Source: Edaphobacter bradus (GTDB taxonomy: Bacteria; Acidobacteriota; Terriglobia; Terriglobales; Acidobacteriaceae). Taken from it: DNA of 64,000 nucleotides. The notes beneath the pieces are model-generated. The model did not search any database and was not told the origin of the DNA. It saw nothing but the letters and a program-made list of their open reading frames with translations. The stretch lies in assembly GCF_025685645.1 (NCBI RefSeq), contig NZ_JAGSYF010000005.1, forward strand, positions 124,001 through 188,000. The letters are read 5' to 3'. Shown one piece after another: positions 51,227-62,884 of this stretch (within the stretch, counting starts at the first letter, position 1; every line of letters starts with the position of its first letter). Made by a program: the position numbers and the translations under genes.

Positions 51227-52293
51227 GCGGGAGTTGTTGCTACCGACTCCGGCCTGCCTCCGTTGCTCCACTTTGGCTTCCACCCTGTATTCGCCAGCCA
51301 CTGAATCGGCTGCACCATTGACGCGATTGCGTTCGTCATATGAGCAAAGTCAATCGTGCGAATCTCATCCGACGGCTGGTGGTAGTCCTTGTGTAGGCCG
51401 TAACTGGATACCGTGTGCGCGATGATCCCGCGCCGCGCAAGCGCATAGTTATCGGAGCGCTGGTAAAAGCCCTCCGTAGGATGGGGGTCTTTCACTAAAT
51501 GCGCTCCGTGTTTAGCGAGTTCTGTCCCGAGATCTGACCGTTCAAAACCCGTTAACCACAACGCCCCCGCAGGTACCGTCGAATCTGGGCGTCCAATCAT
51601 CTCGAACTCGAGGTTTGCGACGATATTCGCAAGCGGGACCGGAGGATGATCGAGGAATGCGCGATTCCCAAAGCCGCCAATCTCCTCAGAGCCGAAGAGG
51701 GCAAAGATGATCGTGCGCCTTGGCCTCGGACCGGCCGCGAGCAGATGCGCAAGGCTCAACACCGCTGTCGTGCCTGAGGCGTCATCGTCCGCTCCGTTAT
51801 AGATGCTGTCACCGTTCACAGCGGGGCCGACGCCCAGATGGTCGAGGTGTGCGGTCAGCAGGACCACCTCATTCGGCAACTCCGATCCGCGAAGAATCCC
51901 GACGGCGTTCCACGTCTCTTTGCGAGGCGTGTCTTCGAATTTGGAGAACCGCTGCTGCATACGCGGAGGCAAAGGGTTCGGGAGCGGAGTCTTTTGAAGG
52001 TAGGTTCCGTTGTCGCCTCCGGCCTCCAGGCCAATCTCTGCGAACTGGGATGCAGCAAAGAGGGCGGCGATGTGTTCGTCACGGGTAGCCGAACCCCGCC
52101 CATGCAACTCGTCATCGGCGAGAAATGCCATGTCGGCGCGTATCTCGTGCTCCAGCGAGAACATACTCGCTGCCGTTTTCGTTCCCGCCGAGTCCAATGG
52201 ATGGGTCTGTTGCCCATGGCAGGCAGGTTCAGGAAATAGCGCAAAAACCAGGACGGCAGCAGACACCAGACGCAGGGATTGAAGCGACGACAT
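51220..52293 (-). CDS. Exported M28-family peptidase
   Basis: A 357-residue zinc peptidase with a signal peptide (residues 1-28). Metal ligands: His in LLTAHLDHLG, bridging Asp in NGADDDASGTTA, Glu pair in FGSEEIGGFG, a later acidic residue in NLEFEMIGRPD and His in GLHKDYHQPSDE. The pattern is that of aminopeptidase-like M28 enzymes and differs from the glutaminyl-cyclase-like relative at 43 kb. It probably trims peptides in the periplasm. Confidence 0.88.
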   Translation of the reverse strand: MSSLQSLRLVSAAVLVFALFPEPACHGQQTHPLDSAGTKTAASMFSLEHEIRADMAFLADDELHGRGSATRDEHIAALFAASQFAEIGLEAGGDNGTYLQKTPLPNPLPPRMQQRFSKFEDTPRKETWNAVGILRGSELPNEVVLLTAHLDHLGVGPAVNGDSIYNGADDDASGTTAVLSLAHLLAAGPRPRRTIIFALFGSEEIGGFGNRAFLDHPPVPLANIVANLEFEMIGRPDSTVPAGALWLTGFERSDLGTELAKHGAHLVKDPHPTEGFYQRSDNYALARRGIIAHTVSSYGLHKDYHQPSDEIRTIDFAHMTNAIASMVQPIQWLANTGWKPKWSNGGRPESVATTPAK

Positions 52294-52377
52294 GACGCCG
52301 ATTATAGAAGAGCTTCCTCAGAGGTTTACGGGAACTCGCTGGCTTGCGAAGATGTAGATCGGAGAGGTCAAGGCGCA

Positions 52378-53517
52378 ATGAAGGCAACAACAGTGGCCAG
52401 GCAGTGGAGCGTGGTTTTTTTCATTCTGGTTGTGCTGTCAGCTTTGACAGGCTGTGGCGATTTCTTTATTTCACCCCACGCAGCCGGCGGAGGGGGCGGA
52501 ACGACGACCGGCAACTACGTCTACGTCGCGAACGGCACGACCGACACGTTAGCAGGATACTCCATCGGAACCGGCACTCTAACGGCAATCTCAGGCTCTC
52601 CGCTTTCGGTCGGATACGCTCCTCTCGCTGTGGCTGTTACTCCTTCCAACACCCTCCTTTACGTCGCCGGCGCAGGCGCCATCTATGTTTACAAGATCAA
52701 CTCCAATGGCTCACTCACCGGCTCCAGTGGTGGCGCGGCCGTTGCCGTTGTTAACGTCGCATCACTCGCTGTCTCGCCCGACGGCCAATGGCTCTTTGGT
52801 CTCGACGTCACAACTACGGTCTTGGACGAGTTCAAGATTGATCCATCGACCGGCGCACTAGCCGGGGTGGGAACCATCCCCTACGTAGTCTCAGACGCCC
52901 ATGTAGCGCCCAAGGAGGTGCGCGTCGCGCCTACTGGAAACTTCGTCTTCGCCGCGCTTGGGACGGGTGGAGACGTCGTCTTCACCCTCAATACGACAAC
53001 TGGCGCCGTAGCCACCAGCCAGCACCTTGCGCTCAACTCGTCGCAGACCAGCGACAATGGGATCGCCATCGACAGCACGACCTCAAACCTCTTCATTGCG
53101 CGCAGTGGGCTCAATGGCGGAGTCGCTGTCTACAGCATCGGCGCGGCCGGAGCGCTTACCCAGATCAGCGGATCACCGTTTAGCGCCGGATCGGGGCCGG
53201 CCTCGGTCGTGCTCGATAAATCAGGCAAGTATGTGTACGTCGCCAACCGCACCGACGCTACTATCTCGGGCTACTCCATCGGCGCGACGGGAGCTCTGAG
53301 CGCACTCAGGGGTTCACCCTACACCAGTGGCACGCTGGTCACGTCGCTCGGTACCGATAAGACCGGAGCCTACATCCTCGCCGGGGCGTTCGGCGGTTCG
53401 CCCGACCTCTCCATGTACACCATTGGTACCACCAATCTTGGGCAACTTGCGCTAGCCACCAGCACCGCTACGGGAATGGATCCAGCCGGCGTCAACGAAA
53501 TCGCTCTTACTCACTAA
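52378..53517 (+). CDS. Beta-propeller lipoprotein (lactonase-like)
   Basis: A 379-residue lipoprotein: signal VVFFILVVLSALTGC with lipobox Cys, a Gly/Thr linker, then repeated blades of the form YVYVANGTTDTLAGYSIGTG, ITQISGSPF-type TQISGSPFSAGSGPAS and KYVYVANRTDATISGYSIG. This is the seven-bladed lactonase-like propeller common in Acidobacteria, exported and of unknown role. GGAGAGG precedes ATG 52378. Confidence 0.85.
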   Translation: MKATTVARQWSVVFFILVVLSALTGCGDFFISPHAAGGGGGTTTGNYVYVANGTTDTLAGYSIGTGTLTAISGSPLSVGYAPLAVAVTPSNTLLYVAGAGAIYVYKINSNGSLTGSSGGAAVAVVNVASLAVSPDGQWLFGLDVTTTVLDEFKIDPSTGALAGVGTIPYVVSDAHVAPKEVRVAPTGNFVFAALGTGGDVVFTLNTTTGAVATSQHLALNSSQTSDNGIAIDSTTSNLFIARSGLNGGVAVYSIGAAGALTQISGSPFSAGSGPASVVLDKSGKYVYVANRTDATISGYSIGATGALSALRGSPYTSGTLVTSLGTDKTGAYILAGAFGGSPDLSMYTIGTTNLGQLALATSTATGMDPAGVNEIALTH

Positions 53518-53568
53518 CTTTGGAGCGGTTGACCAGAATGGTATCCGGTCCTGGATTTCCGAGGCAGT

Positions 53569-53598
53569 TTTACAGGTCTGTCTTTCTATCTCGATAAT
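53569..53598 (+). promoter_or_regulatory. Sigma70-type promoter candidate
   Basis: TTTACA at 53569-53574, 18 bases, GATAAT at 53593-53598, 54 bases before the SH3 lipoprotein start. Confidence 0.5.
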
Positions 53599-53651
53599 AT
53601 GTGTACAGCGGCCCATGAAGGCTGCGGGGTTTTACGGCCATCTTCACCACC

Positions 53652-54857
53652 TTGCGACAATCCGGTTCAATCAGCGCGTTCTCCGCACTGGCGCGAAGCC
53701 TCGGAGCCTGTCTCGTGCTGGCCCTCACGTTGACCGGCTGCTCTCGTCTTCGCCCGAAGCCCCCTCAGCAATACGTCTACGTCACAGCGAAACAGACCTT
53801 CCTGAGGGACCGTGTCGCCGCCGTCTCCAACCGCGTAGGCACCGTCGAGAACGGAGAGAAGCTCCAGGTCCTTGAGCGTGGACGCCGCTTCCTGCGCGTT
53901 CAGTCCGAGAAGGGCGAGCAGGGTTGGATTGACGAGAAGGCCGTCGCGACCCAGGAGATCTTCGATCAGTTCGGAGCCTTGAAGCAGCAGCATCAAGGTG
54001 ACCCCACGATCGCCTCCGCTGTTGTGCGAGACGACGTCTACCTGCACTCCAAGCCCGGACGCGATACCGACCGCTTCTACCGGCTGTCTGAGGGGGAAAA
54101 GCTCAAGCTTCTGCGCCGGGCGACGCTGCCTAAGCCACTGCCTCCGGGCCAACGGCCGCCAAAGCCGGTTGCGCCTGCCGATTCGGGGGATAAGCCCGCG
54201 GAAGAAGACAAGGCAGAGACTTCGGTCCAGCCAGTTCAGCCGATGGAAGACTGGTGGCTGGTTCGCGACTCCAAAGGCGACACCGGATGGCTTTACAGCC
54301 GCATGATCGACGTGGATGTGCCCGACTCGGTCGCTCGCTACTCCGAGGGCCAGCGTATGGTCGGGGCTTACGTGCTTACCACTGTCAACGATCCGGACGC
54401 GCCGCAGGACGACAAGAACATCCCCATCTACGTCACGGTGTTTGGCCCTTACAAGGCCGGCCTGCCCTACGATTTCGACCAGGTGCGTGTCTTCACGTGG
54501 AACATTAAGAAGCATCGCTACGAGACGGCCTTCCGCGAGCGCAACTTTGAGGGCTATCTTCCAATAGAGATCAAGATGGCCGCCGATCGGTACGGAAAGG
54601 CCCCCGCTGCCACGGCGCCCGCTCCCACCTTCACATATCGGGTACTCTCAGCCGACGCGGCGCCCGTCGTTCCCGATCCCGTTACTGGGGATATAGTGCC
54701 GGGCAGGACCGTCCTCAAGACCTATCGGCTTGAGGGCAATGTTGTTCGTCGTATTCTTGCGCCCGGCGAGACGGCCCCCGACGTGGCCCACCCCGAGCCC
54801 ATCGCCGACAAAAAGAAAGACCTCAAGAAGAAGGGAATAGCGAAGAAGCGGCATTAG
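53652..54857 (+). CDS. SH3-domain lipoprotein
   Basis: A 401-residue lipoprotein (LVLALTLTGC lipobox). Two bacterial SH3-like segments are visible: VTAKQTFLRDRVAAVSNRVG to GEQGWIDEKAV (residues 43-97) and VVRDDVYLHSKPGRDTDRFY to KGDTGWLYSRM (about 124-217), the second split by a Pro-rich insert. The C-terminal half is unconserved and ends in a Lys-rich tail (KKKDLKKKGIAKKRH). Probably binds cell wall. TTG start; no better start fits the signal peptide. Confidence 0.75.
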   Translation: MRQSGSISAFSALARSLGACLVLALTLTGCSRLRPKPPQQYVYVTAKQTFLRDRVAAVSNRVGTVENGEKLQVLERGRRFLRVQSEKGEQGWIDEKAVATQEIFDQFGALKQQHQGDPTIASAVVRDDVYLHSKPGRDTDRFYRLSEGEKLKLLRRATLPKPLPPGQRPPKPVAPADSGDKPAEEDKAETSVQPVQPMEDWWLVRDSKGDTGWLYSRMIDVDVPDSVARYSEGQRMVGAYVLTTVNDPDAPQDDKNIPIYVTVFGPYKAGLPYDFDQVRVFTWNIKKHRYETAFRERNFEGYLPIEIKMAADRYGKAPAATAPAPTFTYRVLSADAAPVVPDPVTGDIVPGRTVLKTYRLEGNVVRRILAPGETAPDVAHPEPIADKKKDLKKKGIAKKRH

Positions 54858-54866
54858 CCGTGTTCC

Positions 54867-56030
54867 TCAGCGATAGAACTCCCGTATCGCCTCGACCACT
54901 GTCTGCTGCTCGTCCTCTCGCAGTTCCGCATACATCGGCAGCGCGAGCACCTCGTCGGCGGCCCTTTCGCTAACCGGGAAATCTCCCTGTTTGTATCCCA
55001 GGCTGCGCAGGCTCTCTTGCAGGTGCAGCGGAAGGGGATAGTAGATCTCACTGCCAACCTGTCGCTCCATCAGGTGCTCTCGCAGCGCATCGCGTCGAGG
55101 TGCGCGAATCACATACTGGTGGAAGACATGCGTGGCGCGAGCGTCGGTCTCCGGAAGCACGACGCCATCCGCAACGTTCGTTGCCGCAAGTCCAGCCTGC
55201 CGGAACAGTTCGTCGTAACGGACAGCCCGTGCCTGCCGCTGCCGGTTCCACTCCGGCAGATAGCGCAGCTTCACCTCCAGCACTGCAGCCTGAAGCGTGT
55301 CGAGCCGCGAATTCCAGCCCACCTCGTCGTGGTAGTAGCGCCGCCGCATCCCGTGGGCGCGCAGCATCTGTGCCCGTTCCGCGAAGGCGTCCGATCCAGT
55401 CGTCACCAGCCCGGCATCCCCCATCGCGCTCAGGTTCTTCGTCGGATAGAAGCTGAAGGCCGCAAGATCGCCCAGAGCGCCCGCGTGAACTCCTCTCCAC
55501 GCTGCACCGAAGGCCTGTGCCGCGTCCTCGATCAACAGAACACCGTGCCGCTGCTTCAGGGCCGCAAAGGCGTCCCAGTCGGCGCATTGCCCATAGAGGT
55601 GGACCGGCATCACGGCCCTAACCTTCCCTCCATCCGCAGTTGCGAGAACGCGCTCGACGGCCTCGGCAGAAAGATTGAAGCTGCCCGGTTCGATGTCTGC
55701 CAGCAGAGGCCGCGCTCCCGCGCGCAGGATCGAGCTGACTGAAGCAAAAAAGCTGAAGGGAGCCGTGATAACGGCGTCGCCGGGCCCGATTCCAGCCGCA
55801 ACCATCGCCAGCCAAAGGGCATCGGTCCCGCTGGCGCAGCCTATGCCGTGGCTTGCTCCGCAGGCCACGGCAGCCGCGCGCTCGAAGCTCTGGACCTCTG
55901 GCCCCAGAATAAAACGCTGCGAAGTGCAGACTTTTTCGATGGCAGTCAGAATCTCTTCGCGGATCCCGGTGAATTGGCGGGAAAAGTCAAGCATTGGTAC
56001 GGGTTGAAGCTTGGTAGGCACGACTCTCAT
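54867..56030 (-). CDS. DegT/DnrJ/EryC1-type sugar aminotransferase
   Basis: A 387-residue PLP enzyme. VPMLDFSRQFTGIREEILTA start, SHGIGCASGTDALWLAMVAA, LLIEDAAQAFGAAWRG with the ring-stacking Asp/Gln, and the Schiff-base Lys in FSFYPTKNLSAMGDAG. It makes amino sugars for polysaccharide or glycan synthesis, using a nucleotide-4-keto (or 3-keto) sugar. No other sugar genes are adjacent. ATG at 56030 lies after a weak site. Confidence 0.92.
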   Translation of the reverse strand: MRVVPTKLQPVPMLDFSRQFTGIREEILTAIEKVCTSQRFILGPEVQSFERAAAVACGASHGIGCASGTDALWLAMVAAGIGPGDAVITAPFSFFASVSSILRAGARPLLADIEPGSFNLSAEAVERVLATADGGKVRAVMPVHLYGQCADWDAFAALKQRHGVLLIEDAAQAFGAAWRGVHAGALGDLAAFSFYPTKNLSAMGDAGLVTTGSDAFAERAQMLRAHGMRRRYYHDEVGWNSRLDTLQAAVLEVKLRYLPEWNRQRQARAVRYDELFRQAGLAATNVADGVVLPETDARATHVFHQYVIRAPRRDALREHLMERQVGSEIYYPLPLHLQESLRSLGYKQGDFPVSERAADEVLALPMYAELREDEQQTVVEAIREFYR

Positions 56031-56108
56031 GGTATATCGGCACCGCGTCATAAATCGCTCGCCGTTCGTCTAATAGACAACGGGAGAGTCCCATCAGGGC
56101 TCTCCAAG

Positions 56109-56137
56109 TTGAAAATTGTTACTGATACTCGTATCGT
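56109..56137 (+). promoter_or_regulatory. Sigma70-type promoter candidate for hfq
   Basis: TTGAAA (56109-56114), 17 bases, TATCGT (56132-56137), about 110 bases before the hfq start, downstream of a small hairpin (GAGAGTCC/GGGCTCTC). Confidence 0.4.
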
Positions 56138-56249
56138 TTACCTCTCAGCTCCTTTCGACGGCGTTTCCGTCGGCCGGAGTCGTCTGAAGTCGGTGGAGTA
56201 CGGCGGGACTTCTTGTTGGAACTACTTTTACCTAAAGGAGATCGGCACC

Positions 56250-56558
56250 ATGGAATCAAAGCCGGCACAGAACATTCAGGATACGTTTCTTAACACGGTG
56301 CGCAAAGACAAGAGCCCGATAACGATCTATCTGGTTAGTGGAGTCAAGCTCACAGGAAAGATTCGCTCCTTCGACAAGTACTCCGTGCTGCTTGAGAACA
56401 ACAGCCAGGAACAGTTGATCTTCAAGCATGCCATCTCGACTGTGGTTAGCGGACGAATCGCGGGGGGCGCGTCTCACACTGAAAGCAGACCAGCTGCTAC
56501 GCACGCTCCCGCGGCTCCCGTGGCCGAGATTACGAGTGCGGCAGCAGCCAGCCGTTGA
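56250..56558 (+). CDS. hfq: RNA chaperone Hfq
   Basis: A 102-residue Sm-like protein that forms hexameric rings and pairs small RNAs with messages. NIQDTFLNTVRKDKSPITIY, LVSGVKLTGKIRSFDKYSVL and the Sm2 part QEQLIFKHAISTVV are intact (the usual YKHAIST reads FKHAIST). A 30-residue Ala/Pro/Thr tail is extra. AAAGGAG precedes the ATG. hflX follows by 28 bases, the common gene order. Confidence 0.96.
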   Translation: MESKPAQNIQDTFLNTVRKDKSPITIYLVSGVKLTGKIRSFDKYSVLLENNSQEQLIFKHAISTVVSGRIAGGASHTESRPAATHAPAAPVAEITSAAAASR

Positions 56559-56586
56559 TCGTTAATATTGCGGCGCACCGCTTGAC

Positions 56587-58098
56587 TTGTTGCCTGATAC
56601 GTTGACAGACTCCTTCATTGGCGTAGATGGGAAGACCTCGCCCAAGCGGCGCTCCCTCGTCGAGCTTCAACAGGCGGCAGCAGCAGAAGACCGCCTGCCG
56701 CCCGGCCGGTCCCGTGCCGAGCGAGCCGCGCTGGTCGCAGTCGAGTTCACTGGCGAGCGTCGCAAACTGACCTCGGCAGCAACGCTCGCGCGAAAGGCCG
56801 CACAGGTTCTTGCAGAGGCAGGCAGCGAAGCCCCCGATCCCGTGCCGCACTCCGCAGATCTTGATTTCGAAGCCTCCGTCGCTGAGTTCGAGGAACTCGC
56901 CCGCAGCGCCGGAGCTGAGATCGCCGCGACTCTTGTCCAGCACCGTCCCCGCCCCGATCCCGCGACACTTGTCGGCCGAGGCAAACTCGAAGAGATTTCT
57001 GGCGTCGTCGGCTCCACGCATGCCAACCTCGTGCTCTTCGATCATGACCTGACGCCCTCGCAGCTCCGCAACCTCGAGGCGAAGCTCCCCTGCCGCGTCA
57101 TTGACCGCACGCAGCTCATCCTCGACATCTTCGCCCGCCACGCGCGCACTCGCGAGGGCCAGCTTCAGGTCGAGCTCGCGCAGCTTGAATACCAGCTCCC
57201 GCGCCTTGCGGGTCGCGGCCGCACGATGAGCCAGCTGGGTGGCGGCATTGGTACTCGAGGTCCCGGCGAGACGCAGCTCGAGACCGACCGGCGCAAGATC
57301 AACCTCCGCATCGACCACGTCAAGCGCCAGCTCGAATCCGTGCGGCGCATTCGCCGGCAGCAGCGTCAGCGCCGCGAGGCAGTGCCTGTCCCGGTCGTCG
57401 CTCTGGTCGGTTACACCAATGCTGGAAAGAGCACGCTCTTCAACGCGCTTACCGAGGCTGGCGTGCTTGAGTCCTCGCGCATGTTCGCAACGCTCGACCC
57501 CAAGCTCAGCCAACTTGTGCTGCCTTCGCGCCGGCGCGTGCTTCTCTCAGATACGGTGGGCTTCATCCGGAACCTTCCCCACACACTCGTCACCAGCTTC
57601 CGGGCAACGTTGGAAGAAGTGGAACGCGCCGAGCTTCTGCTCCATGTCCGCGACGCCTCAAACCCCATGCTCGACGAGCAGAAGGTGCAGGTGGAGCGGG
57701 TTCTCGGCGAACTCGACGTCGCCGGCAAGCCCATCATCGAGGTATGGAACAAGATCGACCTGCTCGCGCAGGAGCAGCGCGGCCAGATCGCCGGGCCAGG
57801 CAGGGCCGCCGTCTCGGCGCTCACCGGGGAGGGCCTCGACGGTCTTCTGGCCGCCATTGACGCAGCCCTGACTGCTGACCCCATCATCGAGATGCAGTTC
57901 CGCCTTCCGCAGTCGGAGGGAGCCATCCTGGCCTCGCTCGAGGCAGGAGCCATCCTCAGCGACAAGCGATTTGACGGTAATCTGGCGTTCTTCACCGCAC
58001 GCGGGCCCGCTTCGCTACTTGATCGCTTCCGCAGGTTTCAGGAGAAGGGTCGTGAAGCTGGAAAAGTGGTTGAAAAACAAGCTCCAGAATTAGCATAG
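56587..58098 (+). CDS. hflX: Ribosome-associated GTPase HflX
   Basis: A 503-residue GTPase that rescues or splits stalled ribosomes. N-terminal nucleotide-binding domain with LVGRGKLEEI and DHDLTPSQLRNLE; linker GRGRTMSQLGGGIGTRGPGE; G domain with G1 GYTNAGKST, G3 DTVGFI and G4 NKID. A 60-residue extension precedes the conserved part, so TTG at 56587 may not be the only start. The stop codon lies inside one arm of a long inverted repeat. Confidence 0.94.
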   Translation: MLPDTLTDSFIGVDGKTSPKRRSLVELQQAAAAEDRLPPGRSRAERAALVAVEFTGERRKLTSAATLARKAAQVLAEAGSEAPDPVPHSADLDFEASVAEFEELARSAGAEIAATLVQHRPRPDPATLVGRGKLEEISGVVGSTHANLVLFDHDLTPSQLRNLEAKLPCRVIDRTQLILDIFARHARTREGQLQVELAQLEYQLPRLAGRGRTMSQLGGGIGTRGPGETQLETDRRKINLRIDHVKRQLESVRRIRRQQRQRREAVPVPVVALVGYTNAGKSTLFNALTEAGVLESSRMFATLDPKLSQLVLPSRRRVLLSDTVGFIRNLPHTLVTSFRATLEEVERAELLLHVRDASNPMLDEQKVQVERVLGELDVAGKPIIEVWNKIDLLAQEQRGQIAGPGRAAVSALTGEGLDGLLAAIDAALTADPIIEMQFRLPQSEGAILASLEAGAILSDKRFDGNLAFFTARGPASLLDRFRRFQEKGREAGKVVEKQAPELA

Positions 58099-58147
58099 GT
58101 CGCCTGAAAGGGGAGCGGAGGTGGTGTCCCCAATCACGCGACCTATG
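58094..58147. repeat. Inverted repeat at the hflX stop codon
   Basis: CATAGGTCGC (58094-58103) and GCGACCTATG (58138-58147) are perfect 10-base complements; inside, GGGG and CCCC can extend the fold. No U-run follows, so this is not a standard terminator. The rest of the 338-base gap to the ATP synthase genes holds only the promoter below. Confidence 0.65.
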
Positions 58148-58286
58148 TGACCCAGAGAAGGGTCCGGGTGGTGTTTAAAATTCTACGGGTTTTGCCGCGG
58201 AAGTCAAAGGCGACCCCGTGACCAAATGGAGACCCAAAAAACGTTCTAAAACCGCACGTATCAATCGATTATCGAAACGCCCTGGT

Positions 58287-58316
58287 TTGACACTCGACGA
58301 AACGCTTTGCTAAAAC
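58287..58316 (+). promoter_or_regulatory. Probable promoter of the ATP synthase operon
   Basis: TTGACA at 58287-58292, 18 bases, then TAAAAC at 58311-58316 preceded by an extended TGC. It lies about 120 bases before the first ATP synthase gene. Confidence 0.55.
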
Positions 58317-58436
58317 AAGGTGTACCGCAATCTTGCAATTTAATAAGCAGGTCATCCTTCTATCAGTTCGCTCTACTCGAAAGGCTGGGTAGACGGCGAA
58401 CAACAGTACATCCCAACGGCTTCGGCCACCCTATTC

Positions 58437-58904
58437 ATGGACGAGATACTCAATCAACTCGGTGGACTTGTGCTCGGCTCCGTGCCGACCATGATCCTCT
58501 TTATTCTTCTGGTCACCGCGTACGGCCTGCTGGTTCGCCGGCCTTTGAACCGCGTGCTGGCCGAGCGGCGCGCTCGCACCAGTGGCGCTATGGATCAGGC
58601 CCGCGGAGCAATTGCAGCAGCCGAGGCCGAAGCGACAGCCTACGAAGAGAAACTGCGCGCCGCCCGCGCTGAGATCTTCGCCGCCCGCGAAGCCCGGATC
58701 AAACAGTGGAACGCAGAGCGGGAAGTCGCACTCGATCAGGCGCGCCAGGCCTCGCAGAACCGTATCGCCGTCGCCCGCCTAGACATTGAAAAGAGCGCAG
58801 ACGAGGCTCGCGGTCATATCGAAGCCCTCAGCAGCGAGCTCAGCTCCCGTATCCTCACCGCCGTGCTGCCTGCCAGCGTCGCCGCCACGGAGGTCGCCCA
58901 GTGA
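58437..58904 (+). CDS. ATP synthase F0 subunit b' (first of two b-type subunits)
   Basis: A 155-residue peripheral-stalk subunit: one N-terminal membrane helix (VLGSVPTMILFILLVTAYGL) and a long charged helix. PTMILF and PLNRVLAERRART are typical. With the next gene it supplies the two b-type strands of the stalk, as in b/b' arrangements. GTGA overlap with the next gene. Confidence 0.87.
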   Translation: MDEILNQLGGLVLGSVPTMILFILLVTAYGLLVRRPLNRVLAERRARTSGAMDQARGAIAAAEAEATAYEEKLRAARAEIFAAREARIKQWNAEREVALDQARQASQNRIAVARLDIEKSADEARGHIEALSSELSSRILTAVLPASVAATEVAQ

Positions 58905-59620
58905 GCCGCTCCACGCACAAGAAACTCTTCGCTGGTCTCTTCCTCGCATCGATGCTGATCATGCCAGTAGCTTCGCGCCTCCACGCTCAGGGGGCTGCAC
59001 CGGTCGCCACCTCCGCTGCTAGTTTCAGCGCGCCGGAGACGCAGGCGCCCGAGAAGAATAAGGAAGAGGATGAAACCGAAGCCTTCCGTCACTCCGCCGC
59101 CGTCAAGGCCATCGGAGCGAAGCTCGGTCTCAATCCCGACCAGGCTGCAACAGTCTTTTCCGTTCTCAACTTCGCAGTCCTCGCCATCCTGATTGGCGGG
59201 TTCCTTCTGAAGAAACTGCCCAAGACCTTCCGTGATCGCTCCTCGTCGATTCAAAAGCACTTAGTCGAGGCCCGCACGGCTACCGAGGAGGCCAATGCCC
59301 GCCTCTCGGGAGTTGAAGCCCGTCTCAGCAAGCTAGATGCGCAGATCGCTGCGATGCGCGCCCAGGCAGAGAAGGACATCGCCGCCGAAGAGCAGCGCAT
59401 CAAGGCATCCGTAGAAGAGGAGAAACAGCGTATTCTCTCCTCAGCCGAGCAGGAGATCACCTCGGCCACGGCGCAGGCCCGCCGCCAGTTGCAGCAGTAT
59501 GCCGCCGAGCTTGCGATCGAGCAGGCTGCGCGCAAGCTCGCCGTGAATGCAGAGACCGACCGCCTGCTCGTACAGGATTTTGCCCGCCGCCTTACTGGTG
59601 AGAAAGAGGGGCATAACTAA
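58901..59620 (+). CDS. atpF: ATP synthase F0 subunit b, with N-terminal extension
   Basis: A 239-residue b subunit. The membrane helix VFSVLNFAVLAILIGGFLLK is at residues 86-105, followed by the stalk helix KTFRDRSSSIQKHLVEARTA and EARLSKLDAQIAAMRAQAEK. Before it is an unusual 80-residue extension with its own signal-peptide-like start (LFAGLFLASMLIMPVASRLH) and an acidic linker, so the N-terminus may be processed. GTG start overlaps the b' stop. Confidence 0.9.
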   Translation: MSRSTHKKLFAGLFLASMLIMPVASRLHAQGAAPVATSAASFSAPETQAPEKNKEEDETEAFRHSAAVKAIGAKLGLNPDQAATVFSVLNFAVLAILIGGFLLKKLPKTFRDRSSSIQKHLVEARTATEEANARLSGVEARLSKLDAQIAAMRAQAEKDIAAEEQRIKASVEEEKQRILSSAEQEITSATAQARRQLQQYAAELAIEQAARKLAVNAETDRLLVQDFARRLTGEKEGHN

Positions 59621-60159
59621 TGTCGGCCATCGCTCTCCGCTACGCACAGGCCTTTGCTGCAGTTGTTGCATCGCACAAGCTCGATGCCCTCGCGACCCGC
59701 AAGCAGCTCTCCGATTTCAACGACACCCTGGCCGAGAGCCACGCACTCCGCGAGGTGCTCTCGAACCCCGCGATCCCGAGCGATCAGAAGCTGAGGGTTC
59801 TCGATGTCATCGCTTCGCGCCTTGGCGTGCTCCCGCAGGTTCGCAACTTTCTCGCGGTCATCATGGATCACCAGCGTATCTATGAGCTCAGTGAGATTCT
59901 TGACGAGTACCGTGGTCTGGCTGACGAGCAGGCCAGTCTCACCGAGGCGGAGGTCACCACGGCCCATCCGCTCAACAGTCAGGACCGCGCCGAGCTTGAG
60001 GCGCAGGTCGCAAAGCTGGCCGGCAGCCACGTTCGCGCGACCTACCGCGAGGACTCCTCGCTCCTTGGCGGAGTCGTTGTCCGCATCGGATCGACGGTCT
60101 ACGATGGCTCGATCAAGGCCCAGTTGCTTGGCCTGAAGCAGAAGCTGATCAGCGCATAG
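59620..60159 (+). CDS. atpH: ATP synthase F1 subunit delta
   Basis: A 179-residue stalk-cap subunit. ALRYAQAFAAVVASHKLDAL at the start, LREVLSNPAIPSDQKLRVLD, and the C-terminal LLGGVVVRIGSTVYDGSIKA signature. Starts on the last base of the b subunit stop codon. Confidence 0.94.
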   Translation: MSAIALRYAQAFAAVVASHKLDALATRKQLSDFNDTLAESHALREVLSNPAIPSDQKLRVLDVIASRLGVLPQVRNFLAVIMDHQRIYELSEILDEYRGLADEQASLTEAEVTTAHPLNSQDRAELEAQVAKLAGSHVRATYREDSSLLGGVVVRIGSTVYDGSIKAQLLGLKQKLISA

Positions 60160-60230
60160 CCCGGCTGCAACCGCTCCAGGCGCGACAAAACTTGAAAAAG
60201 AGATTGATACGAATCGAGTAGAAGGAAGAC

Positions 60231-61772
<1,542 letters not shown>

Positions 61773-61774
61773 CC

Positions 61775-62866
<1,092 letters not shown>

Positions 62867-62884
62867 AAGAAACGAAAGAGACCT

